A stretch of DNA of 64,000 bases from Proteobacteria bacterium UBA4457. GTDB lineage: Bacteria > Pseudomonadota > Gammaproteobacteria > Ga0077536. This document shows, in pieces, positions 51,927-62,700 of the stretch. The DNA lies in contig DGOV01000019.1 in NCBI GenBank assembly GCA_002390205.1, positions 1-64,000 on the forward strand, read 5' to 3'. A program made the position numbers and the translations under genes. Every line of letters starts with the position of its first letter. The first letter of the stretch is position 1. Below the pieces are notes generated by a model. It worked only from the letters and a program-made list of their open reading frames with translations. It ran no database searches and had not been told where the DNA came from.

Positions 51927-53057
51927 TTGAGCGGACTCTATGTTCATTTGCCTTGGTGCACTAAGAAATGCCCATATTGTGATTTTAACTCATATCAAGC
52001 CAAGGACACTATTGCCGAGAAAATGTACGTTAACGCATTGATGAGAGATTTAGATCGGGAGTGTTCTGTGCAATCGTTAGAGCCTGTTTCCAGTATTTTC
52101 GTAGGGGGCGGGACTCCTAGTTTATTCTCTGGAGATGCTATTAATTCTCTCCTAGATGGAATTAGTAATCGTTTAACGCTCTCAGATGACGTCGAGATCA
52201 CTTTGGAAGCAAACCCTGGTAGCTCTGACGCAAGTCGTTTCAAAGATTATAGAACAGCAGGTGTAAATCGTATTTCTATAGGTGTTCAAAGTTTCAGTAA
52301 TACGTGCTTGACTGCTTTAGGTCGAGCTCATAGTGCTGTTGATTCTTGTGATGCTATAGATGCTGCAGTTAGTGCAGGCTTCGACAATATGAACATTGAT
52401 CTTATGTTTGGCTTACCTTCGAAGGATAGCTCTCGGACTCTGAAAGATCTATCGCAGGCAATAGCATTTAATCCTCAACATATTTCATGGTATCAGCTGA
52501 CTATCGAAGAGAATACTGCCTTTGCGAAGAAGCCGCCTATGCTGCCGTCGCATGATGATATTTGTGACGAATATGAAGCTGGTCAAATTTTGCTTACTGA
52601 GGCAGGATTCTCCCAGTATGAAATTTCTGCTTATAGCAAGCAGGGTAGAGCATCCCGACATAACTTAAATTATTGGAACTTTGGTGATTATGTCGGAATC
52701 GGGGCCGGTGCACATGGGAAAAAAGCGAGCAGTGAAGGTGTAGTTCGCACAGAGAAAATAAAAAATCCAGATCGTTATATGCAATCAGCTTTATCAAATA
52801 AAAACATTCACATAGACCGGCTGGTCACTGAAGAACAATTGATCGGTGAGTACATGATCAATGTATTGAGGTTAAAGAATGGATTTTGTATCGATGCTTT
52901 GCTAGCCAATATTTCTAAATTGAACCTGCAGAAGCATTTTTTTAAATGTATTGATAGTGCATGTTCTAAGAACTTTCTAGAACGCGACGATCGATGGGTA
53001 AAGCCAACACCATTGGGGTATAGATTTTTGAATGATTTGCAGCTTATTTTTCTATAA
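51927..53057 (+). CDS. hemW: radical SAM haem chaperone HemW
   Basis: A 376-residue radical SAM protein of the HemW (former HemN-like) group. PWCTKKCPYCDFNSY gives C11-x3-C15-x2-C18 for the [4Fe-4S] cluster; GGGTPSLF and RISIGVQSF follow. It lacks the N-terminal extension of true coproporphyrinogen oxidase HemN. It is thought to insert haem into membrane proteins. Start is TTG 51927, 3 nt after the rdgB stop. The 3' end overlaps the convergent nitroreductase gene by 14 nt. Confidence 0.94.
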   Translation: MSGLYVHLPWCTKKCPYCDFNSYQAKDTIAEKMYVNALMRDLDRECSVQSLEPVSSIFVGGGTPSLFSGDAINSLLDGISNRLTLSDDVEITLEANPGSSDASRFKDYRTAGVNRISIGVQSFSNTCLTALGRAHSAVDSCDAIDAAVSAGFDNMNIDLMFGLPSKDSSRTLKDLSQAIAFNPQHISWYQLTIEENTAFAKKPPMLPSHDDICDEYEAGQILLTEAGFSQYEISAYSKQGRASRHNLNYWNFGDYVGIGAGAHGKKASSEGVVRTEKIKNPDRYMQSALSNKNIHIDRLVTEEQLIGEYMINVLRLKNGFCIDALLANISKLNLQKHFFKCIDSACSKNFLERDDRWVKPTPLGYRFLNDLQLIFL

Positions 53058-53703
53058 TGGTTCCGGTGCCTAAAGGCGTCCCATATTTCTCTGCCCATGC
53101 TATTTCTGATAAAGGTCGCCTTAGAAGTTTCTTAGGGAATTTTTTAGAAGGCCAGCCCATGGTGATCATAGCGGCGGTTGATATGTCTTCAGGGATATTG
53201 AGTAGTTCTTTGATTTGGGGTTCAACATGACAAAGCAGGGTCGTCAAGGCAGTCCCAAGACCTATACTTCGTGCTCTCAGTAACACATTTTGAACGGCGG
53301 GGTAGATGGATGCACCTCCAACAACACTCAGTCTGTCCAAGTCTGTATCTGTTGCGTGACAGTCTGCCAGTTGTGCACAAACAACAATAAATACTGGAAT
53401 TTCCGCTAAATGCCGAGCAAAATAGTCCGCCGAAGCGACTATTTTTTTATCTTTAGAGCCTAGTCGTACCATACCTTCATCGATTGCTTGAACATACGTT
53501 TCCCAGAACGGTAAGTAGAGCGCTTGCATCTGTTTTTTCATATCACTGTCTTTGATTACAACAAAGCTAACCGGCTGACGATTGCCTCCACTCGGACTGA
53601 ATCTAGCCGCCTCTAAGGTAACTGCTATGTCCTGATCACAGACTGGCTTTTTCTGGTAAAACCTACAAGTATTTGTACTCTCCATCACCTCTGATAAGTT
53701 CAT
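53044..53703 (-). CDS. nitroreductase family protein
   Basis: A 219-residue FMN-dependent nitroreductase-fold protein. ESTNTCRFYQKKPVCDQDIAVTLEAARFSPSGGNRQPVSFVVIKD forms the FMN-binding opening (a variant of RRSxRxF...APSGxNxQPW), and ARSIGLGTALTTLLCH is the second conserved block. Such enzymes reduce quinones, nitro compounds or enones with NAD(P)H. Role unknown. AAAGGAAA precedes ATG 53703. Confidence 0.88.
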   Translation of the reverse strand: MNLSEVMESTNTCRFYQKKPVCDQDIAVTLEAARFSPSGGNRQPVSFVVIKDSDMKKQMQALYLPFWETYVQAIDEGMVRLGSKDKKIVASADYFARHLAEIPVFIVVCAQLADCHATDTDLDRLSVVGGASIYPAVQNVLLRARSIGLGTALTTLLCHVEPQIKELLNIPEDISTAAMITMGWPSKKFPKKLLRRPLSEIAWAEKYGTPLGTGTIIEK

Positions 53704-53741
53704 TGAATTTCCTTTTTTCAGTCTATACGCTAAATACTATT

Positions 53742-55247
53742 TTATAAAAGATATATGACTGATAGTAGACCTGCTATTGACATAGTAAAAGTATAAGGGA
53801 GTGCCATCCAGACCATCTTCCCATAAGAAAGTTTAATAAGGGGCGCGATCGCAGAGGTCAATAGGAAAAGGAATGCGGCTTGACCATTTGGTGTCGCGAC
53901 ACTCGGAATATTAGTTCCTGTATTGATGGCAATAGCGAGCAAGTCGAATTGTTCTCTCGTTATTTTTCCTGCATCAAAAGCGTCTTTAACCTCAGTTATG
54001 TAGACTGTCGCAACAAATACGTTATCACTTATCATGGATAGCAATCCATTAGCCAAATAGAAAGCAGAGGTCTGAGTTGTTCCTTCTAGTGTCAGTACCC
54101 AACCTATGACAGGAGAGAACAAATGTTGATCGTGGATTACGGCTACGATGGCGAAGAAAACCACGAGTAACGAAGTAAAAGGCAGAGCTTCCTCAAAAGC
54201 ATGACCGATTTGATGTTCTTCGGTTACCCCGTTGAGAGCAGTTGCGATAACGATTACTGCCAGTCCGATAACGCCAACTTCTGCTAAGTGGAATCCCAGA
54301 GCGACACATAGGAAGACAGCAGCTCCTCCTTGAACCCAAAGTTTAGCGATGTCTTGTTGGGTACGTCTTTCGGTTTGATGGGAATCGTAGTCCTGTAGAA
54401 TCGATTTCACCTTCGCCGGTAAGGAGCCTCCAAAACCAAAAACTTTGGTCTTTTCAAGAAAAACACAAGTAAGAAGCCCTGTTACCAAAACGGGCATTGA
54501 TACTGGGGCCATTCTCATAAAGAACTCGCCGAATTCCCACCCAGCAATTTTCGCTATTAATAGATTTTGAGGTTCTCCGACTAGTGTACAAACGCCCCCC
54601 AGAGCAGTACCTATCGCTGCATGCATCATTAAGCTACATAGAAATGCCCGAAAATCGTCCAGATCTTGTCTATACGAGTCCTTTATTTCCGTGTCGCCAC
54701 TCACATCATGCTCATGATGGTATTCTTTTCCAGAGGCGACCTTGTGATACACCAGATAAAACCCCTGAGCTACAGTTATGATTACTGCAGTGACGGTGAG
54801 GGCATCTAGGAAAGCGGAAAGCACCGCAGCCACGAAACAGAAGAGAAATGAGAGTTTAGTTTTCGATTCTACTTTCAGTAGTATTTTTGTAAACCCGAAC
54901 AATAGAAGATCTTTCAGGAAGTAGATCCCAGCGACCATGAACATTAGGAGCATAATAACGGGAAAATTCTGGACGGTTTCATTGTAAACGCTTTCCGGAG
55001 AAGTCATCCCAAGCATGACGGCCTGAATCGCGAGTAATCCCCCTGGCTGGAGAGGGTAACACTTTAAGGCCATAGCTAAGCAGAATATAAATTCTAGGAT
55101 GAGCAGCCAACCAGCTATAAATGGCCCTAATGTAAAAAGAACTAGTGGATTGAAAATCAAGAACCCTATTATTGTCTGCTTATACCAGTCTGGCGAGTTA
55201 CCTAGAAAGTTTTTGGCAAGTGCCGACGACATTGTTTGATGTATCAT
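53742..55247 (-). CDS. nhaB: Na+/H+ antiporter NhaB
   Basis: A 501-residue membrane antiporter. [62 protein letters not shown] and [20 protein letters not shown] closely follow E. coli NhaB. The start is put at ATG 55247, which gives nearly the same N-terminal length as E. coli and has AGGAT 8 nt upstream; an in-frame GTG at 55283 has none. It exports sodium in exchange for protons, fitting a saline habitat. Confidence 0.95.
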   Translation of the reverse strand: MIHQTMSSALAKNFLGNSPDWYKQTIIGFLIFNPLVLFTLGPFIAGWLLILEFIFCLAMALKCYPLQPGGLLAIQAVMLGMTSPESVYNETVQNFPVIMLLMFMVAGIYFLKDLLLFGFTKILLKVESKTKLSFLFCFVAAVLSAFLDALTVTAVIITVAQGFYLVYHKVASGKEYHHEHDVSGDTEIKDSYRQDLDDFRAFLCSLMMHAAIGTALGGVCTLVGEPQNLLIAKIAGWEFGEFFMRMAPVSMPVLVTGLLTCVFLEKTKVFGFGGSLPAKVKSILQDYDSHQTERRTQQDIAKLWVQGGAAVFLCVALGFHLAEVGVIGLAVIVIATALNGVTEEHQIGHAFEEALPFTSLLVVFFAIVAVIHDQHLFSPVIGWVLTLEGTTQTSAFYLANGLLSMISDNVFVATVYITEVKDAFDAGKITREQFDLLAIAINTGTNIPSVATPNGQAAFLFLLTSAIAPLIKLSYGKMVWMALPYTFTMSIAGLLSVIYLL

Positions 55248-55375
55248 TAAAATAGATCCTTTTATGTTTTCCTTAGTTGTCACCAGAGCTTAATCATTGT
55301 CAGTGCGCCTACAGCGCCTCGAGATTTCTGAATCTCTCGCCAGTTTTTTTCCCTTTTAGGGCGTCCTCATCGAGT

Positions 55376-58039
55376 TTAGGCTGCTAGCTCCCGCAAAACA
55401 AACTGCAAGATGCCACCATGTTGGTAGTATTGCCACTCTTTGGGAGTGTCAATTCTTACGTCACACGGGAATCGAGTTACCGTCCCGTCGTTTGCTTCCG
55501 CGACGATTATCACTTCTTTAACGCCCTGTGAAAAACCTTCTACCGTATAAGTTTCTAGTCCTGTCAATCCTAAAGATTCACTATTTTGCCCATTCTTAAA
55601 GTTTAGTGGAAGCACTCCCATTCCTACTAGGTTAGAGCGATGAATTCTTTCGAAACTTTCGGTAATTACCGCACTCACACCCAGTAAGGAAGTCCCTTTA
55701 GCAGCCCAATCTCGTGACGACCCAGTACCATATTCTTTTCCGCCCAGAACGATCAGCGGGGTGTTTTCCTTTTGATATTGCATCGCAGCATCATAAACTG
55801 ACATTTCGGTGTTGCTAGGTTGGTGTCTTGTCCAGCCGCCCTCAGTTCCCGGGGCCAGTTGATTTCGCAGTCTAATGTTGGCGAACGTTCCTCGCATCAT
55901 GACTTCATGGTTTCCACGACGGGATCCATAAGAATTAAAATCTTTCGAAGTTACTCCGTTGTCAATTAGGTATTTTCCTGCCGGGCTATCGGCTTTTATG
56001 TTCCCAGCAGGCGATATATGGTCGGTTGTTATTGAATCTCCGAGCTTTAGTAAAACCCGAGCACCCTCTATTTGTTTTAATTCTTTTGGTTCTTTTGGCA
56101 TATCTTTAAAATAAGGAGGGTTTTTGACATAAGTGGAGGTATCGTCCCACGCATACAGGCTAGATTCACTAACATCAATGCCCGCCCATCGCGCGTCTCC
56201 TGAGAATACGTTAGCGTAACTATCTTTAAACATTTCGGAGTCGATCGTCGAAGTAACAGCTTGCTGGATCTCGGCAGAGCTAGGCCATATGTCTTTTAAA
56301 TAGACAGGGTTTCCCTCTGGTGTTTCGCCTAGAGGAGCAGTCATGATGTCGATATCCATCTTTCCTGCTATGGCATAGGCAACAACTAAAGGGGGGGATG
56401 CTAAGAAATTCATTTTCACTTCAGCGTGCACACGTCCCTCAAAATTCCGGTTTCCTGAAAGCACCGAACACGCGATTACATCGCCATCCTTGATTGCGGT
56501 GCTGACTGGTTCAGGAATGGGACCTGAATTACCAATACAGGTTGTACAACCATAGCCCACAGTATGAAACCCCAAAGCATTCAAGTGCTCTGTGAGGCCA
56601 GCTTTATTAAGATAGTCAGTTACAACTAGAGAGCCGGGCCCTAAGCTTGTTTTAACCCAGGGTTGTACTTTTAGTCCTAGTTCATTGGCTTTTTTAGCAA
56701 GTAATCCTGCCCCAACCATAACTGAAGGATTTGACGTATTTGTACATGACGTGATGGCTGCAATAACCACAGCACCATCTTTTATTTCAGCTTTCGATCC
56801 ATTTATGTCAGTAGTCGAAGATCCGCCTGAGGTTCTATCTTTAGTCGCTTCAATCAAAGCTCTTTGGAAGACAGTATGAGCTGAGTCGAGGTCAATTCTA
56901 TCTTGTGGTCTTTTAGGGCCCGCTAAGCTTGGCTTAATCGAATTCATATCCAGTGTAAGTGAATCAGAGTACGTAGCTTCTGGACTCGAGGCATCGCGCC
57001 ACATACCTGTCTCTTTTGCATAAGCTTCCACTAAAGCTACTTGGTCTGAACTTCGCCCCGAGAGTTTGAGGTAAGCTATGGTTTCGATATCGATGGGGAA
57101 TAGCCCGCAGGTAGCGCCGTATTCAGGGGCCATATTTGCTAATGTTGCGCGATCAGCTAAAGGTAAATTATTTAGCCCTGAGCCATAAAATTCTACAAAT
57201 TTCCCAACCACTCCTTTCTGTCTGAGCATTTCAACGACCTTTAGCACCAGGTCAGTCGCAGTAGCGCCTTCTGGAAGATTTCCTTCTAGTTTGAAGCCCA
57301 CTACCTGTGGGATCAGCATGGTTATCGGTTGTCCGAGCATTGCTGCCTCAGCCTCAATGCCTCCAACACCCCATCCGAGAACACCCAAACCGTTGATCAT
57401 TGTCGTGTGTGAGTCGGTACCTACAACGGTATCCGGATATGCTTGAAGTACTCCATTTACAGTATTTTCAAATACCGTTCTCGCTAAAAACTCAAGGTTG
57501 ACTTGGTGAACGATGCCAGTATCAGGCGGGACTACTGAGAAGTTAGAGAATGCATTTTGCCCCCAGCGAAGGAAACCATACCGTTCTTTATTCCTATCGA
57601 ACTCAATTTTAGCATTTTTTTCCGCTGCGCTTTGTGCGCCGAAGTGATCAACTTGAACAGAGTGGTCAATGACAAGTTCTGCTGGTGACAGAGGGTTAAT
57701 TTTCTTAGGATCCCCTCCCATGGCTATCATGGCATCTCGCATGGCAGCTAAGTCGACCACACAAGGTACTCCGGTAAAATCTTGCATTAGAACTCTAGCC
57801 GGTGTGAAAGCAATCTCTTGACTCGGCTCTGCAGTTGGATTCCAATTAGCGACAGCCTCAATATCACTTCTGGTGACATTGACTCCATCCTCGAAACGTA
57901 AAAGGTTTTCTAAGAGAATTTTGTGTGCAAATGGCAATTTGTCTATGGGATACTGATCGGCGAGGCGCTTGCAGCTGAAAATTTGGTAGGTTTTTTCGCC
58001 TACTGAAAGTTCTTTACTGGCATTAAATGAGTTTTTCAT
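55376..58039 (-). CDS. acnA: aconitate hydratase AcnA
   Basis: An 887-residue aconitase of the AcnA/IRP1 type (E. coli AcnA has 891). The cluster cysteines are in [13 protein letters not shown] and [37 protein letters not shown] and [17 protein letters not shown] mark the active site and swivel domain. It isomerises citrate to isocitrate in the TCA cycle. GGGAAGA precedes ATG 58039; a TATAAT stands about 25 bp further upstream on the minus strand. It is followed by nhaB, with 128 bp between. Confidence 0.97.
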   Translation of the reverse strand: MKNSFNASKELSVGEKTYQIFSCKRLADQYPIDKLPFAHKILLENLLRFEDGVNVTRSDIEAVANWNPTAEPSQEIAFTPARVLMQDFTGVPCVVDLAAMRDAMIAMGGDPKKINPLSPAELVIDHSVQVDHFGAQSAAEKNAKIEFDRNKERYGFLRWGQNAFSNFSVVPPDTGIVHQVNLEFLARTVFENTVNGVLQAYPDTVVGTDSHTTMINGLGVLGWGVGGIEAEAAMLGQPITMLIPQVVGFKLEGNLPEGATATDLVLKVVEMLRQKGVVGKFVEFYGSGLNNLPLADRATLANMAPEYGATCGLFPIDIETIAYLKLSGRSSDQVALVEAYAKETGMWRDASSPEATYSDSLTLDMNSIKPSLAGPKRPQDRIDLDSAHTVFQRALIEATKDRTSGGSSTTDINGSKAEIKDGAVVIAAITSCTNTSNPSVMVGAGLLAKKANELGLKVQPWVKTSLGPGSLVVTDYLNKAGLTEHLNALGFHTVGYGCTTCIGNSGPIPEPVSTAIKDGDVIACSVLSGNRNFEGRVHAEVKMNFLASPPLVVAYAIAGKMDIDIMTAPLGETPEGNPVYLKDIWPSSAEIQQAVTSTIDSEMFKDSYANVFSGDARWAGIDVSESSLYAWDDTSTYVKNPPYFKDMPKEPKELKQIEGARVLLKLGDSITTDHISPAGNIKADSPAGKYLIDNGVTSKDFNSYGSRRGNHEVMMRGTFANIRLRNQLAPGTEGGWTRHQPSNTEMSVYDAAMQYQKENTPLIVLGGKEYGTGSSRDWAAKGTSLLGVSAVITESFERIHRSNLVGMGVLPLNFKNGQNSESLGLTGLETYTVEGFSQGVKEVIIVAEANDGTVTRFPCDVRIDTPKEWQYYQHGGILQFVLRELAA

Positions 58040-58129
58040 TGTCTTCCCTATTAGCTGATATTATAAATTGCGTAGATCTACAAAAGCATTATCTTCAAAA
58101 ACGAGGCTGATGTGTAGTGCGACGGCTGA

Positions 58130-59254
58130 TTATTCAGAGATTTCTATTATTCCTCCACCTAAGCAGACGTCCTTTTCGTAAAAAACTATTGACTGTCCTG
58201 GAGCGATTGAGCGTTGCTTCTGGTCGAAAGACACCTCATATCCGTGACCATCTCTCTTTGAGACAAGACATTTTTGATCGGGTTGTCGATATCGGATTTT
58301 TGCTGATAGAGATTTAGGATATTCGCCATTGTCTTGATTCACCCATGATATCTCAGATAGCGTCAGCCTGTCTCCAAGCAAGACTGGATTAGATGTGCCT
58401 TGAGCGACAGTAAGTTCGTTCTTTGCAAGGTTTTTTTCTACCACAAACCACGGCTCGTCTGTTGCATTTTTAACACCTCCAATACCTAGACCTTTACGCT
58501 GTCCTAGGGTATACAGCGCAGCTCCCTGATGTAGACCTATTCTATTCCCGGCAGTATCGATTATGTGTCCTTCTTCTGAGGGAATATATTTTGAAAGGAA
58601 TTGTCTGAAGTCCCTTTCTCCGATAAAACAGATTCCCGTGCTGTCTTTTTTGTCATGTACCGTTATACCAGCTTTTTTTGCAAGCTCTCTGACTTGTTCT
58701 TTCCTGAGGTGACCGACCGGGAAGAGTGCTTTTTTCAGTTGTTTTTGATCCAACGTGTGGAGAAAATAGCTTTGATCTTTTTGAGGGTCATTCCCTCTTA
58801 GGAGTAATTTTTTTTGACCATTAAATATACTTTGCACGTAGTGACCTGTTGCGATGAAGTCACCTCCCAGTCGAAAGGCTTCATCCGCAAAGGCCTTAAA
58901 CTTAATTTCGCGATTACACAAAACGTCTGGGTTAGGCGTTCGCCCTAATTTATAGCCGTCCACTAAGTCTTTGAATACTAAATCCCAATAGTCTTTTGAC
59001 AAATCGACAGTATTGAGAGGGATTTCTAGCATATCGCAGACCTGGAGTGCATCTGCAACATCCTCCTCCCATTGACACGTTCCTTGGTCTTCCATCTCAT
59101 CCCAATTTTTCATAAAAAGAGCCGAGCAGTTGAAACCAGCTTCCTTAAGTATCAACGCCGCTACCGAAGAGTCGACCCCACCCGACATAGCAACAACCAC
59201 ATGTATTTGATCGGGCGAGCGAGAATCTGACGGAGCTAACCAAGACTTATACAT
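58130..59254 (-). CDS. mnmA: tRNA-specific 2-thiouridylase MnmA
   Basis: A 374-residue tRNA thiolase. The PP-loop VVAMSGGVDSSVAAL is at residues 20-34; catalytic cysteines are in RTPNPDVLCNREIKF and STGICFIGERDFRQFL. It makes 2-thiouridine at the wobble position of Lys, Glu and Gln tRNAs. Its start overlaps the NUDIX gene by 8 nt, an order (nudJ-mnmA) shared with E. coli. Confidence 0.97.
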   Translation of the reverse strand: MYKSWLAPSDSRSPDQIHVVVAMSGGVDSSVAALILKEAGFNCSALFMKNWDEMEDQGTCQWEEDVADALQVCDMLEIPLNTVDLSKDYWDLVFKDLVDGYKLGRTPNPDVLCNREIKFKAFADEAFRLGGDFIATGHYVQSIFNGQKKLLLRGNDPQKDQSYFLHTLDQKQLKKALFPVGHLRKEQVRELAKKAGITVHDKKDSTGICFIGERDFRQFLSKYIPSEEGHIIDTAGNRIGLHQGAALYTLGQRKGLGIGGVKNATDEPWFVVEKNLAKNELTVAQGTSNPVLLGDRLTLSEISWVNQDNGEYPKSLSAKIRYRQPDQKCLVSKRDGHGYEVSFDQKQRSIAPGQSIVFYEKDVCLGGGIIEISE

Positions 59255-59708
59255 AATAATGACCGGTGTGAAGCAGTGTTAGGGAGTGTTTGTTACCCTT
59301 TTCATAATCCTGAATAGCCTTTAATACCAAGCTACTTCGAGGTTTTTTCTGCTGTTGCGTGAGATTCTTCTTACTCATCCAATGGGTCCTAATGATGTCA
59401 TCATCTAACTTGCGGCTTTCGTCATAGCTTAGAATGTTTCCTTTGAAGCAAAACCTTAAAAAAGTGTTATGGAAATCCTCGGAACACATTAAGTAGATGC
59501 CTATAAGGTAATCAATGGACACGACTCGCCCCGTTTCTTCCAAAGTCTCTCTTATTGCTGCGTCTTTTAGAGACTCTCCTGACTCTAAGTGTCCAGCGGG
59601 CTGATTGAGAACGCTTTTTGCATCTACTGACTCTTCTACTAACAAATACTTATTGTTTTCTTCCAGAACGGTAGCGACTACGACGTGTGGCTTCCAGATC
59701 GTTGACAT
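59247..59708 (-). CDS. nudJ: NUDIX hydrolase, NudJ-type
   Basis: A 153-residue phosphohydrolase. The NUDIX box GHLESGESLKDAAIRETLEETG fits Gx5Ex7REUxEExGU exactly. KPHVVVATVLEENNKYLLVEE before it and the location directly upstream of mnmA match NudJ, which hydrolyses thiamin pyrophosphates and other nucleoside di/triphosphates in E. coli. Confidence 0.92.
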   Translation of the reverse strand: MSTIWKPHVVVATVLEENNKYLLVEESVDAKSVLNQPAGHLESGESLKDAAIRETLEETGRVVSIDYLIGIYLMCSEDFHNTFLRFCFKGNILSYDESRKLDDDIIRTHWMSKKNLTQQQKKPRSSLVLKAIQDYEKGNKHSLTLLHTGHYYV

Positions 59709-59718
59709 AATTTAAGTC

Positions 59719-62700
59719 TTACTTACTCTTTTTTATTTTTTTGATGATAGGTACGTCCCACGTTCCAGTTATCGAATAGTCTTGAGTCAGAAATTTATCA
59801 ATTTGTTTAGGGATAGATTTGAACATTTTCCCCCCTATATAATATACCGCTCCTGCCCCTATTCCGACTGGTCCAAATAAAGCGCTTGCCACAGGGATAC
59901 TGCCAGAAAGTGCTGGAGTGACCGTTGCGATTTGATCATAGTCATGACTGGCTAAGCCAGTTTTCCCTCTAATAGTAATTTTAGCGGAGGGACCCTCGGT
60001 TACTAGGTTGTCAGTGTGCGCGTAGCCTTTTATGATTTGGAAGTCTCCAGAAATAGAATCAAAAGCGAATCCTTTTTTGAAGAGGTCTTTAAAATCTAGG
60101 GACAGTCGTCTTGGCAAAGATTGTAGACTTAAAAGACCAAAAATCCGACCACTTCCTGGGTCAACATTCTTAAAGCGCCCGTCAGTTAACGCCACTTGCA
60201 TGCTGCCGTTAAGATTTTTAATTTTAAGAGAAGATGGAGGGCCGGCCCAATTTACTTTCGCGCTGAATCCGATCTCTCCTCCTTTGATGTTTTTCCCTTG
60301 GTAGCCGAACTGTCGTAAAAATTTAGAAGCTGATTTCCCATTGGCCGTAATTTCAAAAGCACTGGTTTGGGAGCCTTTTTTAGTTGTCCATCGCCCGCTA
60401 GCGTCAACCAAAGCATCTTCTGTCTCAGAAGTTAGGGTATTAAATACCAATTCATTCTCGTTCTTCGATGCGGCAACCTTTGTTTTCCCTAGCTCAATGC
60501 CGTGATACATAAAATCATTAATGTCTATCGCAAGAGAAGGGAAGTCATTAGGTTCTAAATCGGAGCTTGCTTGCGGAACAGCTTCTGTTAACGACGTCTT
60601 TTTAATTAGACGCAGGTGCTGAAGTTTAATGTCGAGTACGTTGGAGTTTCTGAGAGAAGGCAGAATTATATTGCCAGAGGCATCTATTCCTTCTACCTTG
60701 ATATTCCAGCCTTCTTTGATTTGCAGACCTTTAATCCGCATATCACTAAAATCGTGTCTGAAAAGATTGGCAGCTCTAGTTCGTATGTCAAAAAGCAGGG
60801 GGATTTTTTCAGTATCTTCATTGGTGGAAATATCCCCTTTGAAAAATTTTATCCATGCATCGATTTCTATGTGATGAAAGGATCCACGAAATAGAATGCC
60901 CTTATGCAGTGTGGTGTGTTTTGCAGTTTCGAAGGTCGGCACATCACCGTTTTCAAAGAAGTCGATGAAGCCAACTTTCAATTTTCCGTCTTCTATTTTA
61001 AGGTCAACTGAAAATTCTTTTTCGTTTGGTGCTGATTTTTTCATCGGCATAGGCAATGTTGATTTCACACCTACTAAATTAGAGCTAAATTTAAACTGGC
61101 CATTAAACTTCTCCTTATTATTGTCATGGGCCTTTTTAGGCATTGTTATAGTCGTATCCCAGTCTAAATTTCCTTTAATGTATGAGGTGAAATTTTTCTC
61201 AGTAAGCCATTTGGCGAAGCCTGGACTATGTTTTTCAAGCCTGAATATTAGTTTTTCGATTGTCGAATTGCCTTGGATATACACTTCAGCAGCATATAGC
61301 TCAGTATTCTTTCCACTTTTAGCATTAAGGTGTATTTCTGTAGCATCTAAAATAGCAGTTAGCTTATTCGTCCACCATTGAGTGTTTTTGAGGAATAAGC
61401 TTCCCGAAACCTCTGCTAATTTAATATCTGTACGAGCTAAACTTAACGTATTTTTATCAAAAGTAGCTCTGCCAGAGATATCTTTTTCCCCTCCACTAAA
61501 AAGAGGGACAGTCATATCTAAGTGCAGCGTAATATCGTCCTCTAATATGAATTGCGTAATTTGCTTCGCCTTAGTCTTTATTAATGGACTTGCTAGGACT
61601 AGCTCGGATGGAAAGGTACCGGGAGCCGTCGCTCTACCACTGATGCTTACGAACTTTTCTTTATTAAAGAGCTGCTTGGAGTTAACGTTGGCGTTTGATA
61701 TTGAGGCTTCACCGATAGTCCCTTCATTAATGAGAAAATAAAGGTTGTCTTCCCGCAGAGCTATGTGCCCATTCACTTCGCGTGCTAAGGGCCAGAGTCG
61801 GGCATATTCCAACGTCGATTTACTAACTTTGAAATCAGCGACGAGCGTGCCTTCAGAGTTTCTAAATGGAAAATTTTGCGTTGGCCCTCGAAAAGCAATC
61901 ATCCCTTCGGTCAACTGTCCTTTATGGAACAAGTTCCGCATCCAGGTTTCACCTTTGCGAGAGAGTATGTTCACAGGCAATAGGCTGCTAAGGCTTTGAG
62001 TATCAATCTTAGGCAAGGAGACTCCAACGTCGAGATAAGCCTCATTGGAGAGTAAGTTCTTGTACCGACCGGACATATGAAAGGCTGAGTTGTTTAATTT
62101 TCCGGAAATACTAGGTACTGAAATACTCCAGTTACCTTTTCCGTTTTTCTCCCAATTGAGGGAGCCTTCAATGCTGTTGAATTCTAAAGGGCTATCAAGA
62201 TTATGATGTTCGTCGAGATAGAAATCCGTCTTCAATAGTATTAGTTCCCCTTCAATCTGGCTTATTTTCGCAACTCCTGAAAAGCCGTTTAAAGCCGGAT
62301 ATTTATCAGTTCTTCTAGTGGATAAATTTTTTACACCGAGGCTTATAGCAAAGTCGGAGTCCGTGCCATCAGGATAATAATGACCTATTATGTTTTCCAT
62401 TGAACCTCGCGGACTGACCGTTTCCAGCAGTTTTTGGGCTTCAAGAGGCACGGCGGCTGAGAGACGAGCCAAGTACATCGCTATCGCAATATCAAACTGC
62501 TTAGCTGAAAACTTGATTTCTTTATCAAGTAGGGGATCTTGCTTCCACACTAAATTGATTGCGTTTTGCATTTTCAGCGAAGAGATATGTGGCACCGATA
62601 AATGTCTTATATCGAGCTTCCAAGTCGATCCTGTGGAGCTAACCGCGCCTTCAATAGCGATAGGATTTTCTGACTTGATGGCAGAAGACGGTCCTCGAAA

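Noticed and set aside
55318..55345. GAGATT-TCTG-AATCTC hairpin between acnA and nhaB, near a T-run
   Set aside because: The T-run lies on the plus strand while both flanking genes are on the minus strand, so it is not a terminator for acnA.
60896..61381. 161-codon frame antisense to yhdP, with several more in the same region
   Set aside because: They lie wholly inside the strongly conserved yhdP gene on the other strand, have no ribosome binding site and no recognisable domain.
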